A stretch of DNA of 64,000 nucleotides from Bradyrhizobium guangzhouense. Its GTDB lineage: Bacteria; Pseudomonadota; Alphaproteobacteria; Rhizobiales; Xanthobacteraceae. Numbering within the stretch: position 1 is the stretch's first letter; the number at the start of each line of letters is the position of its first letter. Below the pieces are notes generated by a model. It was not told where the DNA came from, ran no database searches, and was given only the letters and a program-made list of their open reading frames with translations. This document shows positions 37,035 through 45,631 of this stretch, piece after piece. The stretch lies in contig NZ_CP030053.1 in assembly GCF_004114955.1 (NCBI RefSeq), forward strand, positions 6,984,001 to 7,048,000, read 5' to 3'. The translations under genes and the position numbers were made by a program.

Positions 37035-38585
37035 TTGGCCGTTCGTTACTACGACTGGATCGCTCATCATGCCCGCCGCGCACCTAACAAGGTCGTGGCC
37101 ATCGACCTCGCCAGCGAGCGCCGCTTTACCTATTTGGAGTTCGACGCCCGCATCTCGCGCCTCGCCTCCTTCTTGCGTCACACGCTGAAAGTCGCGCGCG
37201 GCGACCGCGTTGCGGTGCTGGCGCCGAACACCACCGATATGCTGGAGGTGCAGTTCGCCTGCGGACGGCTGGGCGCCGTCCTCGTGCCGCTGAACACCCG
37301 CCTCACCGTTCCCGAGCTGCAGTTCATCACCGGCGACTGCGCGCCTGACGTGATGATCTATGACGCCGATCTGGCCGAGACGGCGCTGAGCGTCGCAAAG
37401 CTCTGTAATGTCGCCACAAGCTTACGGCTTGGCCCCGGCGGCACTTACGAAGCGGGCATCGCCGCAGCGATACCTCTCGGCCGAGCCGAAGAGGTTACGC
37501 TCGATGATGTCTCGACCATCATGTACACGTCGGGCACGACGGGTCATCCCAAAGGCGCGACCATCACCCATGGCATGACCTTCTGGAATTGCGTCAATCT
37601 CGGCGGCCCCGCCTGCATCGGGCCGTCCTCGGTGGCGCTCACCGTGCTGCCGATGTTCCACACCGGCGGTCTCAACTGCTACACCAATCCGGTGCTGCAT
37701 GCAGGCGGCACCGTGATAATCATGCGCGCCTTCGATCCTGGCACGGCGCTTGGCCTGATCAACGATCCCGCGCAGGGCATCAACGCGTTCTTCGGCGTAC
37801 CCGCGATCTATCAGTTCATGGCGCAGCATCCGGCTTTCGCGACGACCGACCTCTCCCGGCTGATCGTCTGTGGCGTCGGCGGCGCACCGATGCCGTTGCC
37901 GCTGTTGAAGGCGTGGGAGGCGCGCGGCGTCGCGCTCCAGCAGGGCTACGGCATGACCGAGACCTCGCCAGCCGTGCTGGTGCTCGACCGCGAGGATGCG
38001 GCACGCAAGGCCGGATCCGCCGGCAAGCCGGTGCTGCATACGGAGGTGCGCATCGTGCGTCCCGACGGCGGCGATGCCGATGTCGGCGAGCTCGGTGAGC
38101 TCTGGGTCAAGGGACCGAACATCACGCCGGGCTACTGGAACAGGCCGGAGGCGAACAAGACGTCGTTCACCGAAGGCTGGCTGCACACGGGCGATGCGAC
38201 GCGCGTCGACGAGGAGGGCTTCTACTACATCGTCGACCGCTGGAAGGACATGTACATCTCCGGCGGTGAGAACGTCTATCCGGCCGAGGTCGAGAACGTT
38301 CTGCATCAGATCACGGCGATCGCGGAGGCCGCGGTGATCGGCATTCCTGACGCGCAATGGGGCGAGGTGGGCCTTGCCATCGTCGCCGTGAAGCAAGGCC
38401 AGCAACTAACGGAGGCCGACGTCTTCGCGCACTGTGCCGCTAATCTCGCGCGCTTCAAATGCCCACGCCAAGTGCGCTTCGTCGACGTGCTGCCGCGCAA
38501 CGCCACCGGCAAGATCCACAAGCCGACCCTGCGCAAGGAGTTTTCCGTGACTTCCGAAGTCGACAAGAAAGTTGCCAACGCCTGA
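37035..38585 (+). CDS. Long/medium-chain fatty-acid-type acyl-CoA ligase
   Basis: 516 residues from a TTG (37035) five bases after GGGAGG; a GTG at 37032 is also possible but would sit too close to the ribosome site. ANL-family motifs: IMYTSGTTGHPKGA, QQGYGMTETSPAVL, WLHTGDATRVDEEGFYYIVDRWKDMYISGGENVYPAEVE and NATGKIHKPTLRK with the catalytic Lys. Activates a carboxylic acid to its CoA ester. Divergent from an acyl-CoA dehydrogenase; a strong terminator follows, ending its transcript before the binding-protein gene. Confidence 0.9.
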   Translation: MAVRYYDWIAHHARRAPNKVVAIDLASERRFTYLEFDARISRLASFLRHTLKVARGDRVAVLAPNTTDMLEVQFACGRLGAVLVPLNTRLTVPELQFITGDCAPDVMIYDADLAETALSVAKLCNVATSLRLGPGGTYEAGIAAAIPLGRAEEVTLDDVSTIMYTSGTTGHPKGATITHGMTFWNCVNLGGPACIGPSSVALTVLPMFHTGGLNCYTNPVLHAGGTVIIMRAFDPGTALGLINDPAQGINAFFGVPAIYQFMAQHPAFATTDLSRLIVCGVGGAPMPLPLLKAWEARGVALQQGYGMTETSPAVLVLDREDAARKAGSAGKPVLHTEVRIVRPDGGDADVGELGELWVKGPNITPGYWNRPEANKTSFTEGWLHTGDATRVDEEGFYYIVDRWKDMYISGGENVYPAEVENVLHQITAIAEAAVIGIPDAQWGEVGLAIVAVKQGQQLTEADVFAHCAANLARFKCPRQVRFVDVLPRNATGKIHKPTLRKEFSVTSEVDKKVANA

Positions 38586-38587
38586 CC

Positions 38588-38618
38588 AAAGCGCCCCTCG
38601 CGGGCGCTTTTGCTTTTC
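38588..38618 (+). terminator. Rho-independent terminator after acyl-CoA ligase gene
   Basis: AAAGCGCCC-CTCGC-GGGCGCTTT forms a 9-bp stem followed by TTGCTTTT. It starts two bases after the ligase stop (TGA at 38583-38585) and precedes the binding-protein gene, so the latter needs its own promoter within 38619-38682 or depends on read-through. Confidence 0.85.
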
Positions 38619-38682
38619 AACGTGCCTGCTCCAGCCCAGAAGAAACCCCAAAGAAACACCAAAGAAACCTCAAGGAATTTTC

Positions 38683-39903
38683 ATGAACAAGAAACTCTCC
38701 CTGCTTGCCGCCGCAACCGCATTGACGCTGCTCTCGACCCAGGGCGCCTTCGCCCAGAAGGCTTACGACACCGGCGTCACCGACACCGAGATCAAGATCG
38801 GCAATGTCGAGGCCTATTCGGGTCCCGCTTCGGCCTACGGCATCATCGGCAAGACCGAGGAGGCCTATTTCAAGATGATCAACGACCAGGGCGGCATCAA
38901 CGGTCGCAAGATCAACTTCATCTCCTACGATGACGGCTACTCGCCGCCGAAGACGGTGGAGCAGGTCCGCAAGCTGATCGAGAGCGACGAGGTGTTCCTG
39001 GTTTTCAACGCGCTGGGCACGCCGACGCAGAGCGCCGTGCAGAAATATCAAAACTCCAAGAAGGTGCCGCAGCTGTTCCTCGCAACCGGCGCCAGCAAGT
39101 GGAACGACCCGAAGAACTTCCCCTGGACCATGGGCTTCCAGCCCAGCTACCGCGTCGAGGCACGGATCTTCGCAAAATACATTCTCAAGGAGAAGCCGGA
39201 CGCGAAGGTTGCGATCTTCTATGCCAACGACGACTTCGGCAAAGACTATCTTGCCGGCATCAAGGACGTGTTCGGCGACAAGGCCTCGAAGCTGATCGTG
39301 GCCGAAGAAAGCTACGAGACGTCTGAGCCTTCGATCGACGCCCATATCGTCAAGCTCAAGGACACCGGCGCCGATGTCTTCGTGAACATTTCAACCCCGA
39401 AATTCGCGGCTCAGGCGATCAAGAAGATCGCCGAGCTCAACTGGAAGCCGATGCATCTGATGACGGACGTGTCGGTGTCGATCGGTTCTGTGATGAAGCC
39501 GGCGGGCCTCGAGGCCTCCGAGGGCGTGCTCTCGGCCGGCTACCTGATGGACGCGTCCGACCCGCAGTGGAAGGACAACGAGGGCATGAAGAAGTTCATG
39601 GCCTTCATCGACAAATACATGCCAGGCGCCAACATCTCGGACACCAACCTGGTGTACGGCTACGCCGCGGCCCAGACGATGGTGCAAGTGCTGAAGCTGG
39701 CCGGCGACAATCTCACCCGCGAGAATGTGATGAAGCAGGCTGCCAGCCTGAAGGATTTTGTCCCGGATACGCTGATCCCCGGAATCAGGATCAACACGTC
39801 GGCCAACGATTTCGCGCCGATCGAGCAGCTGAAGATGTGGCGGTTCAAGGCCGGTCAGTGGGAGCTGTTCGGCGACATCATCAGTGCCGAGGTCGGCGGC
39901 TAG
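38683..39903 (+). CDS. Branched-chain-amino-acid-type ABC binding protein
   Basis: 406 residues from the ATG at 38683 (AAGGA seven bases upstream); the frame is open further left but the signal peptide (MNKKLSLLAAATALTLLSTQGAFA) fixes the start. Type I periplasmic binding protein: IKIGNVEAYSGPASAYGIIG, FLVFNALGTPTQSAVQKYQN, VAIFYANDDFGKDYLAGIKD. No transport genes are adjacent. Next to acyl-CoA ligases in rhizobia, such proteins often serve uptake of aromatic or aliphatic carboxylates; that role is inferred, not shown. Ends in a CTAG that also encodes the stop of the convergent gene. Confidence 0.9.
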   Translation: MNKKLSLLAAATALTLLSTQGAFAQKAYDTGVTDTEIKIGNVEAYSGPASAYGIIGKTEEAYFKMINDQGGINGRKINFISYDDGYSPPKTVEQVRKLIESDEVFLVFNALGTPTQSAVQKYQNSKKVPQLFLATGASKWNDPKNFPWTMGFQPSYRVEARIFAKYILKEKPDAKVAIFYANDDFGKDYLAGIKDVFGDKASKLIVAEESYETSEPSIDAHIVKLKDTGADVFVNISTPKFAAQAIKKIAELNWKPMHLMTDVSVSIGSVMKPAGLEASEGVLSAGYLMDASDPQWKDNEGMKKFMAFIDKYMPGANISDTNLVYGYAAAQTMVQVLKLAGDNLTRENVMKQAASLKDFVPDTLIPGIRINTSANDFAPIEQLKMWRFKAGQWELFGDIISAEVGG

Positions 39904-41438
39904 TTTCGCTCGGAAACGACCATCGTGGACGAGATAGCGGCCGAGAGGCCGCTATCTTTTTGAGCACTACCGCGCGCATCCGGGTTGACCTCGATGCCAA
40001 CGACAGGCAGGCCGAGACGGCGCGCATCGCCGATCCCGATGAATTTGGGGCAAGCCCAAGCCAGGATGGCGATGCCGGTTTGCGGCAGGTCGAGGCTCAG
40101 CATGTAACGGTCGAGGCCGATCTCGATCGCCGCGCGATCGAGAGGTGCGCCGTCGAGATAGAATTGCACACCGATCTCGTCGAGCGATTCGCGCACGGCG
40201 GGACATTGGATGCAGACGGTGTTGCGTCCCGGCGCGCCCTTGATTCGAACGGCTGCTTGCGGCTCGCTCCAGCGAAATGCATGGCCGGCAGCTGATTCCA
40301 GCTCGTGAAATCCGAGCTGCCCAAGGACCCGATCGCCAAGCAGTTTCTTGGCCGATATGGTGTGTCCGCGAAGACGACGGATACATGCGAGCCGCTGAAG
40401 GTGGATCAGCGATGCGATGTAAGACTTCATCCATCGCGCAATGGCATCGCGCGACCCGACCACCGTCAGCGCCGTCAGTACCAGACGCGCCTGCGCGACG
40501 GCGAAGGAAGCCGCAACGCGCGCACGGAGATCACCGAACAGCGCCGGCCCGCTCCAGCGCCACAGTGCACGCCGTTCCTCACGGTGCCACTTCCAACCGA
40601 GACGCGGCAGGCTGTAGCGCATCAGCGCGTTCAATGCATTGAACGCAAGCTGGCGATCGAAATCGTCGCGGTCCGTCCATTCAAAGGGAATTTCGATCAG
40701 CTCGCGGCCCGGATCGCGCCGATCCTCGCTGAGAAACCGGCTCTCGCCCTCGACGAAATCAAGCGTGAACGTCTTCAGCTCACCGATCCGGCCGATGTAA
40801 TAGTGGTGGAAGCGCGCCTCCTCGAGATAGCCGATGGCGTAGCCTCGCGCGTGGTATCCGGCGGCGAGCACCCATTCGGCGAAATGACCGAGCTCTTCGC
40901 GCAGGCCGCCGCATTCCTGATAGGCATCGCGCCGCGTCACGAAGCACTGGTCGAGCACCTTGCGCCAGGGATGCTGCTTCATGCCGAACTCGATGTCGGC
41001 CTGGTACATCGCGGCCTCCGCCTCGGACAGGCGGTTGTGGCAGATCGGGACGGAACGGCAGGAAAATCCGGCCCAGTCGGGATGATCATCGATCGCGCGG
41101 ATGCAGAGCGCGATCACGTCGGGCTCGGGCCAGCAATGCGATTCCGTGAAGAACAAATAGCGGCCGCGAGCCCTGGCCGCCCCGACCGCGCAGAGCCCGA
41201 TATCGTGCGCGGAATCTGCGAATTCGAGACGAGCCTGGCCTGCGGCAAGTGCATTCAGCTCCGCTTGTCCCGTGAAATCCGGCGGCACGACGAGAATGAT
41301 CTCGTAGAGAGCCCTGTCCGCCGTCTGCGACGTCCAGCCAAGCCAGGACTGCTCCCACTGCCCGCGGTGAAATTCGAGCGGGATGATGATCGAGAACAGA
41401 GGGCACGCGCCGTCGGATGTTGTGGTCACGTCGAGCAT
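39900..41438 (-). CDS. Glycosyltransferase-like family 2 protein
   Basis: 512 residues. Residues about 14-230 form a GT-A fold: FSIIIPLEFHRGQWEQSWLGW, YEIILVVPPD, ARGRYLFFTESHCWPEPDVIALCIRAIDD (in place of the usual DxD there is TESH), and the acceptor-loop segment WRKVLDQCFVTRRDAYQECGGLREELGHFAEW. The second half is not recognised. Cytoplasmic with no signal peptide. The lack of a classic DxD means an atypical metal site or loss of activity. Its last codons overlap the terminator hairpin of the convergent binding-protein gene. Confidence 0.72.
   Translation of the reverse strand: MLDVTTTSDGACPLFSIIIPLEFHRGQWEQSWLGWTSQTADRALYEIILVVPPDFTGQAELNALAAGQARLEFADSAHDIGLCAVGAARARGRYLFFTESHCWPEPDVIALCIRAIDDHPDWAGFSCRSVPICHNRLSEAEAAMYQADIEFGMKQHPWRKVLDQCFVTRRDAYQECGGLREELGHFAEWVLAAGYHARGYAIGYLEEARFHHYYIGRIGELKTFTLDFVEGESRFLSEDRRDPGRELIEIPFEWTDRDDFDRQLAFNALNALMRYSLPRLGWKWHREERRALWRWSGPALFGDLRARVAASFAVAQARLVLTALTVVGSRDAIARWMKSYIASLIHLQRLACIRRLRGHTISAKKLLGDRVLGQLGFHELESAAGHAFRWSEPQAAVRIKGAPGRNTVCIQCPAVRESLDEIGVQFYLDGAPLDRAAIEIGLDRYMLSLDLPQTGIAILAWACPKFIGIGDARRLGLPVVGIEVNPDARGSAQKDSGLSAAISSTMVVSERN
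39933..39961 (+). terminator. Strong terminator, embedded in the convergent gene
   Basis: GATAGCGGCC-GAGA-GGCCGCTATC, a perfect 10-bp stem with a GNRA-type tetraloop, followed by TTTTT. It ends the binding-protein transcript 30 bases after its stop. On the other strand the same bases are codons near the C-terminus of the glycosyltransferase-like gene (…DSGLSAAIS…). Confidence 0.88.
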
Positions 41439-41495
41439 GATCGCCTTATAGACGAGCGCGCGGCAAAGTCCGGATCATTTCGTTCGAAGCACCGG

Positions 41496-42266
41496 CTAGA
41501 CCGACAGGAATAGCGCAAATGGCTCCTCCACCGTGCGGCGCAGGTGGCTCAGATACAGCGCATGGCTGGCGTGATCGGGCATAATTCGCCCGAGCGCCGG
41601 CTCCTTGACGTTGTCGATCGGGACATAGGCGATTGGCGCCGCGACCGGCATCAGCTGTGAGCCGGCGCCGGCACGCAACGTCGAAATGATGCCGTACATC
41701 GCACCCGTTACCGTCGGCCGCGAGACCGTGATGATGCGATGCTGCCCGTGCTTGTTGATGACGAGATAGATGAAGCCGGACTGATGCGGCACGGCAACCT
41801 CGCCGGTGTGCTCATAGGCGGCATCGGTTCGCTCGCCCTCGCGGAAGACGAGCGAGGAGACTTTCGGCTCCCAGACGATTTCGGTGCGATAGGCGAAGAT
41901 CGCATCCTTGTCGCCAAAGGACGGCCGCAAGGTGATGTAGACGCCCTCGAGCCATGTCACCGCGCGATGCGAATAGGAGCCGAGGCCGTCGGGTGCGACG
42001 TCGTTGCCCGCCGCGGGCGCCGGCGTGGCGGTGCCCTTGCGCAAGGACACGCCCAGGGCCTGCTCCAGCCGGACCGTGGTCGCCAGCGTAAACGGGCGCC
42101 GGCCGCCGAGCGCCTTTTCCAGCGTCGACAGGCTGAGCTTGGCCTGCTCGGCCAGCGCCTGCCGCGAGATCCGGCGCCGGGCGATTTCCTCGCGGATCAT
42201 CTCCGCCACCTCGCGGCTTTGCTCGTCCGAAAGCTGCCTGTCAGAGAGCTTGTCTTGCGTCTGCAT
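41496..42266 (-). CDS. XRE-type helix-turn-helix regulator with unknown C-terminal domain
   Basis: 256 residues. Residues about 20-75 are a Cro/C1-type helix-turn-helix (RRRISRQALAEQAKLSLSTLEKALGGRRPFTLATTVRLEQALG). The remainder, residues 90-256, is a beta-rich domain I cannot name (VTWLEGVYITLRPSFGD...GFIYLVINKHGQHRIITVSRP), resembling a small-molecule or protein-binding sensor. Divergently transcribed from the VIT/vWA-sortase gene pair with 186 bases between starts, so it probably controls that module and itself. Confidence 0.78.
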   Translation of the reverse strand: MQTQDKLSDRQLSDEQSREVAEMIREEIARRRISRQALAEQAKLSLSTLEKALGGRRPFTLATTVRLEQALGVSLRKGTATPAPAAGNDVAPDGLGSYSHRAVTWLEGVYITLRPSFGDKDAIFAYRTEIVWEPKVSSLVFREGERTDAAYEHTGEVAVPHQSGFIYLVINKHGQHRIITVSRPTVTGAMYGIISTLRAGAGSQLMPVAAPIAYVPIDNVKEPALGRIMPDHASHALYLSHLRRTVEEPFALFLSV

Positions 42267-42452
42267 CGTTAACCCTGCTCCACGGATGCCAGTCTAGCAG
42301 GCCGGACAAGTCAGCACAAAACCGGACGCAGCCGCCCAACGGCCGCCCGCCGAGGCCGGCCGCGGCAGAACATTGCCGATCATTCTGCTCGCGAGATCAG
42401 GCTCTCCCGACCGATGCTCAGTGGCGTCAAACATGCTTCGGGAGCAGGCCAA

Positions 42453-44726
42453 ATGGACAATTACGACACGGTCGAAAGCGACGAACACCCTTGGTTGGGC
42501 AGGCTGATCAAAGTCGGCCTCTTCCTTCTGGCGCAAAGCATTGCCGTGCTGCTGGTCAGCTTCGTCGCCCTGCTGGTGAGCTTCGAGACCTCCTGGTCGG
42601 CAACGACCGAGCAGGCCGGCCTGCTTCAGCCCGGCGACGCGAAATCCGGCACGCTCCTCCTGAAGGAGAACGGCACCACGACCGAGGCGGTCCGGCTCGG
42701 GATCGACGTCGACGTCACGGTCTCGGGCCCGACGCTGCGCACGCGCGTCACCCAGGCCTTCCGCAACCCGACCAAGGACTGGGTCGAAGCAACTTATGTC
42801 TATCCGCTGGCCAGCGGCGGTGCCGTCGACACGCTGAAGATGGTGGTCGGTGACCGCGTCATTGTTGGCGACATCAGGGAACGCCGGCAAGCCCGCGTGA
42901 TCTACGAGGAGGCGCGCCGCACCGGGCAGAAGGCCGCGCTCACCGAGCAGGAGAGGCCCAACATCTTCACCAACTCGGTCGCCAATATCGGACCCGGCGA
43001 AACCGTGCTGGTGCAGATCGAATATCAGGAGCCGGTGCATCAATCCGGCAACGAATATTCGCTGCGCGTTCCGCTGGTGGTCGGGCCGCGCTACAATCCG
43101 GCGCCGATCGAGCAGAGCGTCGACTTCCGCAACGACGGCTCCGGCTGGGGCGCGACCCGTTCAGACCCGGTGCCTGATCGTGAGCGCATTGCCTCACCGG
43201 TGCTCGATCCCGCCAAGAATGCGCCGGTCAATCCGACCAGCATCACCGTGCATTTGAAAGCCGGCTTCGCCCTCGGCGAGGTGAAGAGCCATTTTCACAA
43301 CGTGAAGATTGAAACCCCGGACGACATGACGCGCGTCGTGACGCTCGCCGACGGCACCGTGCCCGCCGACCGCGACTTCGAGCTGACCTGGAAGCCAGCC
43401 GCTGAAAAAGCACCGTCAGTCGGGTTGTTCCGCGAGCATGTCGGCGATGCCGACTACCTGCTGGCCTTCGTGACGCCGCCAGCCGCCGAGCAGGCAACCC
43501 AGAAGCCGCCGCCGCGTGAGGTGGTGTTCGTGATCGACAATTCCGGCTCGATGGGCGGCACCTCGATCGAGCAGGCCAAGGCGAGTCTGCTTTATGCGCT
43601 CGGCCGCCTGCAGCCGAACGATCGTTTCAACGTGATCCGCTTCGACGACACCATGGACGTGCTGTTTCCGGCCTCGGTGCCGGCCGACGCCGTCCATGTC
43701 GGTGAAGCGACATCTTTCGTCGGCGCATTGCAGGCGCGCGGCGGCACCGAGATGGTGCCGGCGATGCGCGCAGCGCTGACCGACAAGATCGGCGACACCA
43801 ACATGGTTCGCCAAATCGTCTTCCTGACGGACGGCGCGATCGGCAACGAGCAGCAATTGTTCGAGACCATTTCGGCGATGCGCGGCCGCTCGCGCATCTT
43901 CATGGTCGGCATCGGGTCCGCGCCCAACACCTATCTGATGACGCGAGCCTCCGAGCTCGGCCGCGGCGCCTTCATCCATATCGGCTCCGTCGATCAGGTC
44001 GAGGAACGCATGCGCGGCCTGTTTGCCAAGCTGGAGAACCCCGCCGTGACCGGCATCACGGCGAAGTTTTCCGATGCCAAGGCTGACATCAAGGCCGACG
44101 TCACGCCGGCGATCATCCCGGACGTCTATCGCGACGAGCCGCTGGTGCTTGCCGCGAAGCTCGACAAGCTCGCGGGCTCGCTGGAGATCAAGGGTCATGT
44201 CGGCGATCGTCCGTGGTCGGTCACGCTGCCGTTGAAGAATGCCGCTGAAGGCAAGGGCCTGTCGAAGCTTTGGGCCAGGCGCAAGATCAGCGATGCGGAA
44301 GTGGCGCGCACGCTGCACGAGATGACCCGGGAGGACACGGACAAGACGGTCCTTGCACTGGCCCTCGATCACCAGATCGTCACGCGGCTGACCAGTCTCA
44401 TCGCGGTCGACAAGACGCCTTATCGTCCCGAAGGTGCACCGCTCAAGCTCAGCGAGCTTCCGCTCAACCTACCGGCTGGCTGGGATTTCGCGAAGGTGTT
44501 CGGCGAACGACCGCGGCAGGCACCGGCACAGCCGCGCGAGCGCCGCGCCGATGCGGGCCAGCCTGCGGCAAGGCGGCCAGCACCTGTCACCGCGGATACG
44601 ATCCACCTGCCCAAGACAGCGACTTCTGCGGAACTGAAGATGATCGCGGGCCTGATCCTGATCGTGCTTGCCCTGATCCTGTTCGTGTTCAACCGGCGTC
44701 GGACCTTGCTCACTGACGCCGCTTGA
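42453..44726 (+). CDS. VIT/von Willebrand A protein with sortase signal (sortase target)
   Basis: 757 residues from the ATG at 42453, GGGAG eight bases upstream. N-terminal membrane/signal segment (VGLFLLAQSIAVLLVSFVALLVSF). A VIT domain follows (AFRNPTKDWVEATYVYPL, DIRERRQARVIYEEARRTGQKAALTEQERPNIFTNSVANI). The vWA domain begins near residue 355 with a full metal site (DNSGSMG, GGTEM, TDGAIGNE). The C-terminus has LPKTAT near residue 719, a hydrophobic stretch (LILIVLALILFVF) and NRRR: a classical sortase sorting signal. This is the architecture of the marine proteobacterial sortase target family, and a sortase gene follows. Confidence 0.92.
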   Translation: MDNYDTVESDEHPWLGRLIKVGLFLLAQSIAVLLVSFVALLVSFETSWSATTEQAGLLQPGDAKSGTLLLKENGTTTEAVRLGIDVDVTVSGPTLRTRVTQAFRNPTKDWVEATYVYPLASGGAVDTLKMVVGDRVIVGDIRERRQARVIYEEARRTGQKAALTEQERPNIFTNSVANIGPGETVLVQIEYQEPVHQSGNEYSLRVPLVVGPRYNPAPIEQSVDFRNDGSGWGATRSDPVPDRERIASPVLDPAKNAPVNPTSITVHLKAGFALGEVKSHFHNVKIETPDDMTRVVTLADGTVPADRDFELTWKPAAEKAPSVGLFREHVGDADYLLAFVTPPAAEQATQKPPPREVVFVIDNSGSMGGTSIEQAKASLLYALGRLQPNDRFNVIRFDDTMDVLFPASVPADAVHVGEATSFVGALQARGGTEMVPAMRAALTDKIGDTNMVRQIVFLTDGAIGNEQQLFETISAMRGRSRIFMVGIGSAPNTYLMTRASELGRGAFIHIGSVDQVEERMRGLFAKLENPAVTGITAKFSDAKADIKADVTPAIIPDVYRDEPLVLAAKLDKLAGSLEIKGHVGDRPWSVTLPLKNAAEGKGLSKLWARRKISDAEVARTLHEMTREDTDKTVLALALDHQIVTRLTSLIAVDKTPYRPEGAPLKLSELPLNLPAGWDFAKVFGERPRQAPAQPRERRADAGQPAARRPAPVTADTIHLPKTATSAELKMIAGLILIVLALILFVFNRRRTLLTDAA

Positions 44727-44755
44727 GAGAGGAGCACCCCGAACTCCTCTTGCTT

Positions 44756-44804
44756 GGCGCGCGCGGCTGCCCGTCCCGAACCAAAGGTCGCGCGCGCCTT
44801 TTTT
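44756..44804 (+). terminator. Hairpin and T-run between sortase target and sortase
   Basis: GGCGCGCGCG and CGCGCGCGCC form a perfect 10-bp stem around a 23-base loop, followed by TTTTTT. It lies 30 bases after the vWA gene and would end or attenuate its transcript, lowering sortase expression relative to its substrate. Confidence 0.7.
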
Positions 44805-44809
44805 CTTCC

Positions 44810-44889
44810 CGTCATTGCGAGCGCAGCGAAGCAATCCAGACTGCCTCCTCGGAAAGACCCTGGATTGCTTCGCTGCGCTCGCAATGACG
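44810..44889. repeat. Perfect 30-bp inverted repeat element, CGTCATTGCGAG family
   Basis: Left arm 44810-44839, 20-base spacer, right arm 44860-44889 as exact complement (CGTCATTGCGAGCGCAGCGA... and ...TCGCTGCGCTCGCAATGACG). Same family as 31555. It sits between the sortase target and the sortase, right after the terminator, and ends 12 bases before the sortase ATG. Confidence 0.88.
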
Positions 44890-44901
44890 AATGTGGAAAC
44901 A

Positions 44902-45471
44902 ATGCCCCGCCTCATCTCGCCTCTGGTCTTGGCGCTGGTCGGAACGATCCTGTTCGGTGACGGCGCCTACATCCACGCCAAGGCATGGCTCGCGCAGGTG
45001 CTCCTGGAGCGTGCGTTCGAACGCAGCATTGCGACCGGCCAGCCGGTCAAGCCATGGTCGTGGGCCGACACCTGGCCGGTGGCGCGGATCGAGGTGAAGC
45101 GGATCGGCGCCAGCGCGATCGTGCTGGAAGGTACGAGCGGCCAGGCGCTCGCCTTTGGACCCGGCCACATCCACCGGTCGGTTGACGCCGGCGAGCGCGG
45201 TGTTGCCGTCTATGCGGCGCATCGCGATACACATTTCCGCTTCCTGCGAAATGTCGCCATCGGTGATGTGATCGACGTCACACGCAGCGACGGAAAGCGC
45301 TTTCGCTATCGCGCGGATTCCTCGGCGATCGTCCATTTCGACGCATCCGGCATCGATCCCGACACTCAGGGCTTCGAGCTTGTCCTTGCGACTTGCTGGC
45401 CGTTCGACGCCGTTACGTCCGGCCCCGAACGTTACCTGCTGCATGCGACCCTGATAGACGATCGTGAATAG
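44902..45471 (+). CDS. Class GN-like sortase
   Basis: 189 residues from the ATG at 44902; an upstream frame runs into the palindromic element and is rejected. One N-terminal membrane anchor (ISPLVLALVGTILFGDGAYI) leads into a sortase domain with the complete catalytic set: H107 in AAHRDTHF, C165 in LATCWPF and R177 in GPERYLL. Sortases of this kind in Gram-negatives occur as a single copy beside one VIT/vWA target, as here. It would cleave the LPKTA signal in the target and join the protein to an unknown acceptor, in the periplasm. Confidence 0.92.
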   Translation: MPRLISPLVLALVGTILFGDGAYIHAKAWLAQVLLERAFERSIATGQPVKPWSWADTWPVARIEVKRIGASAIVLEGTSGQALAFGPGHIHRSVDAGERGVAVYAAHRDTHFRFLRNVAIGDVIDVTRSDGKRFRYRADSSAIVHFDASGIDPDTQGFELVLATCWPFDAVTSGPERYLLHATLIDDRE

Positions 45472-45631
45472 CCGTTCGCAATCGCGAAGTTCGGGATTGA
45501 TCTCTCGCCCGCAAGGCTTACTGACGTGCCGAACAATGACGTCATAAGCGGCTGAACTGGCGCTGCCGTCAGCAGACCTATAAGAAGGCCTGCGGGTCTT
45601 TGCGGCGGATCTGGGTGGGAAGACGGGGTAG

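Noticed and set aside
44815..44901. An upstream extension of the sortase reading frame by 29 codons
   Set aside because: These codons are the palindromic element read through; the N-terminal membrane anchor of the sortase starts at 44902.
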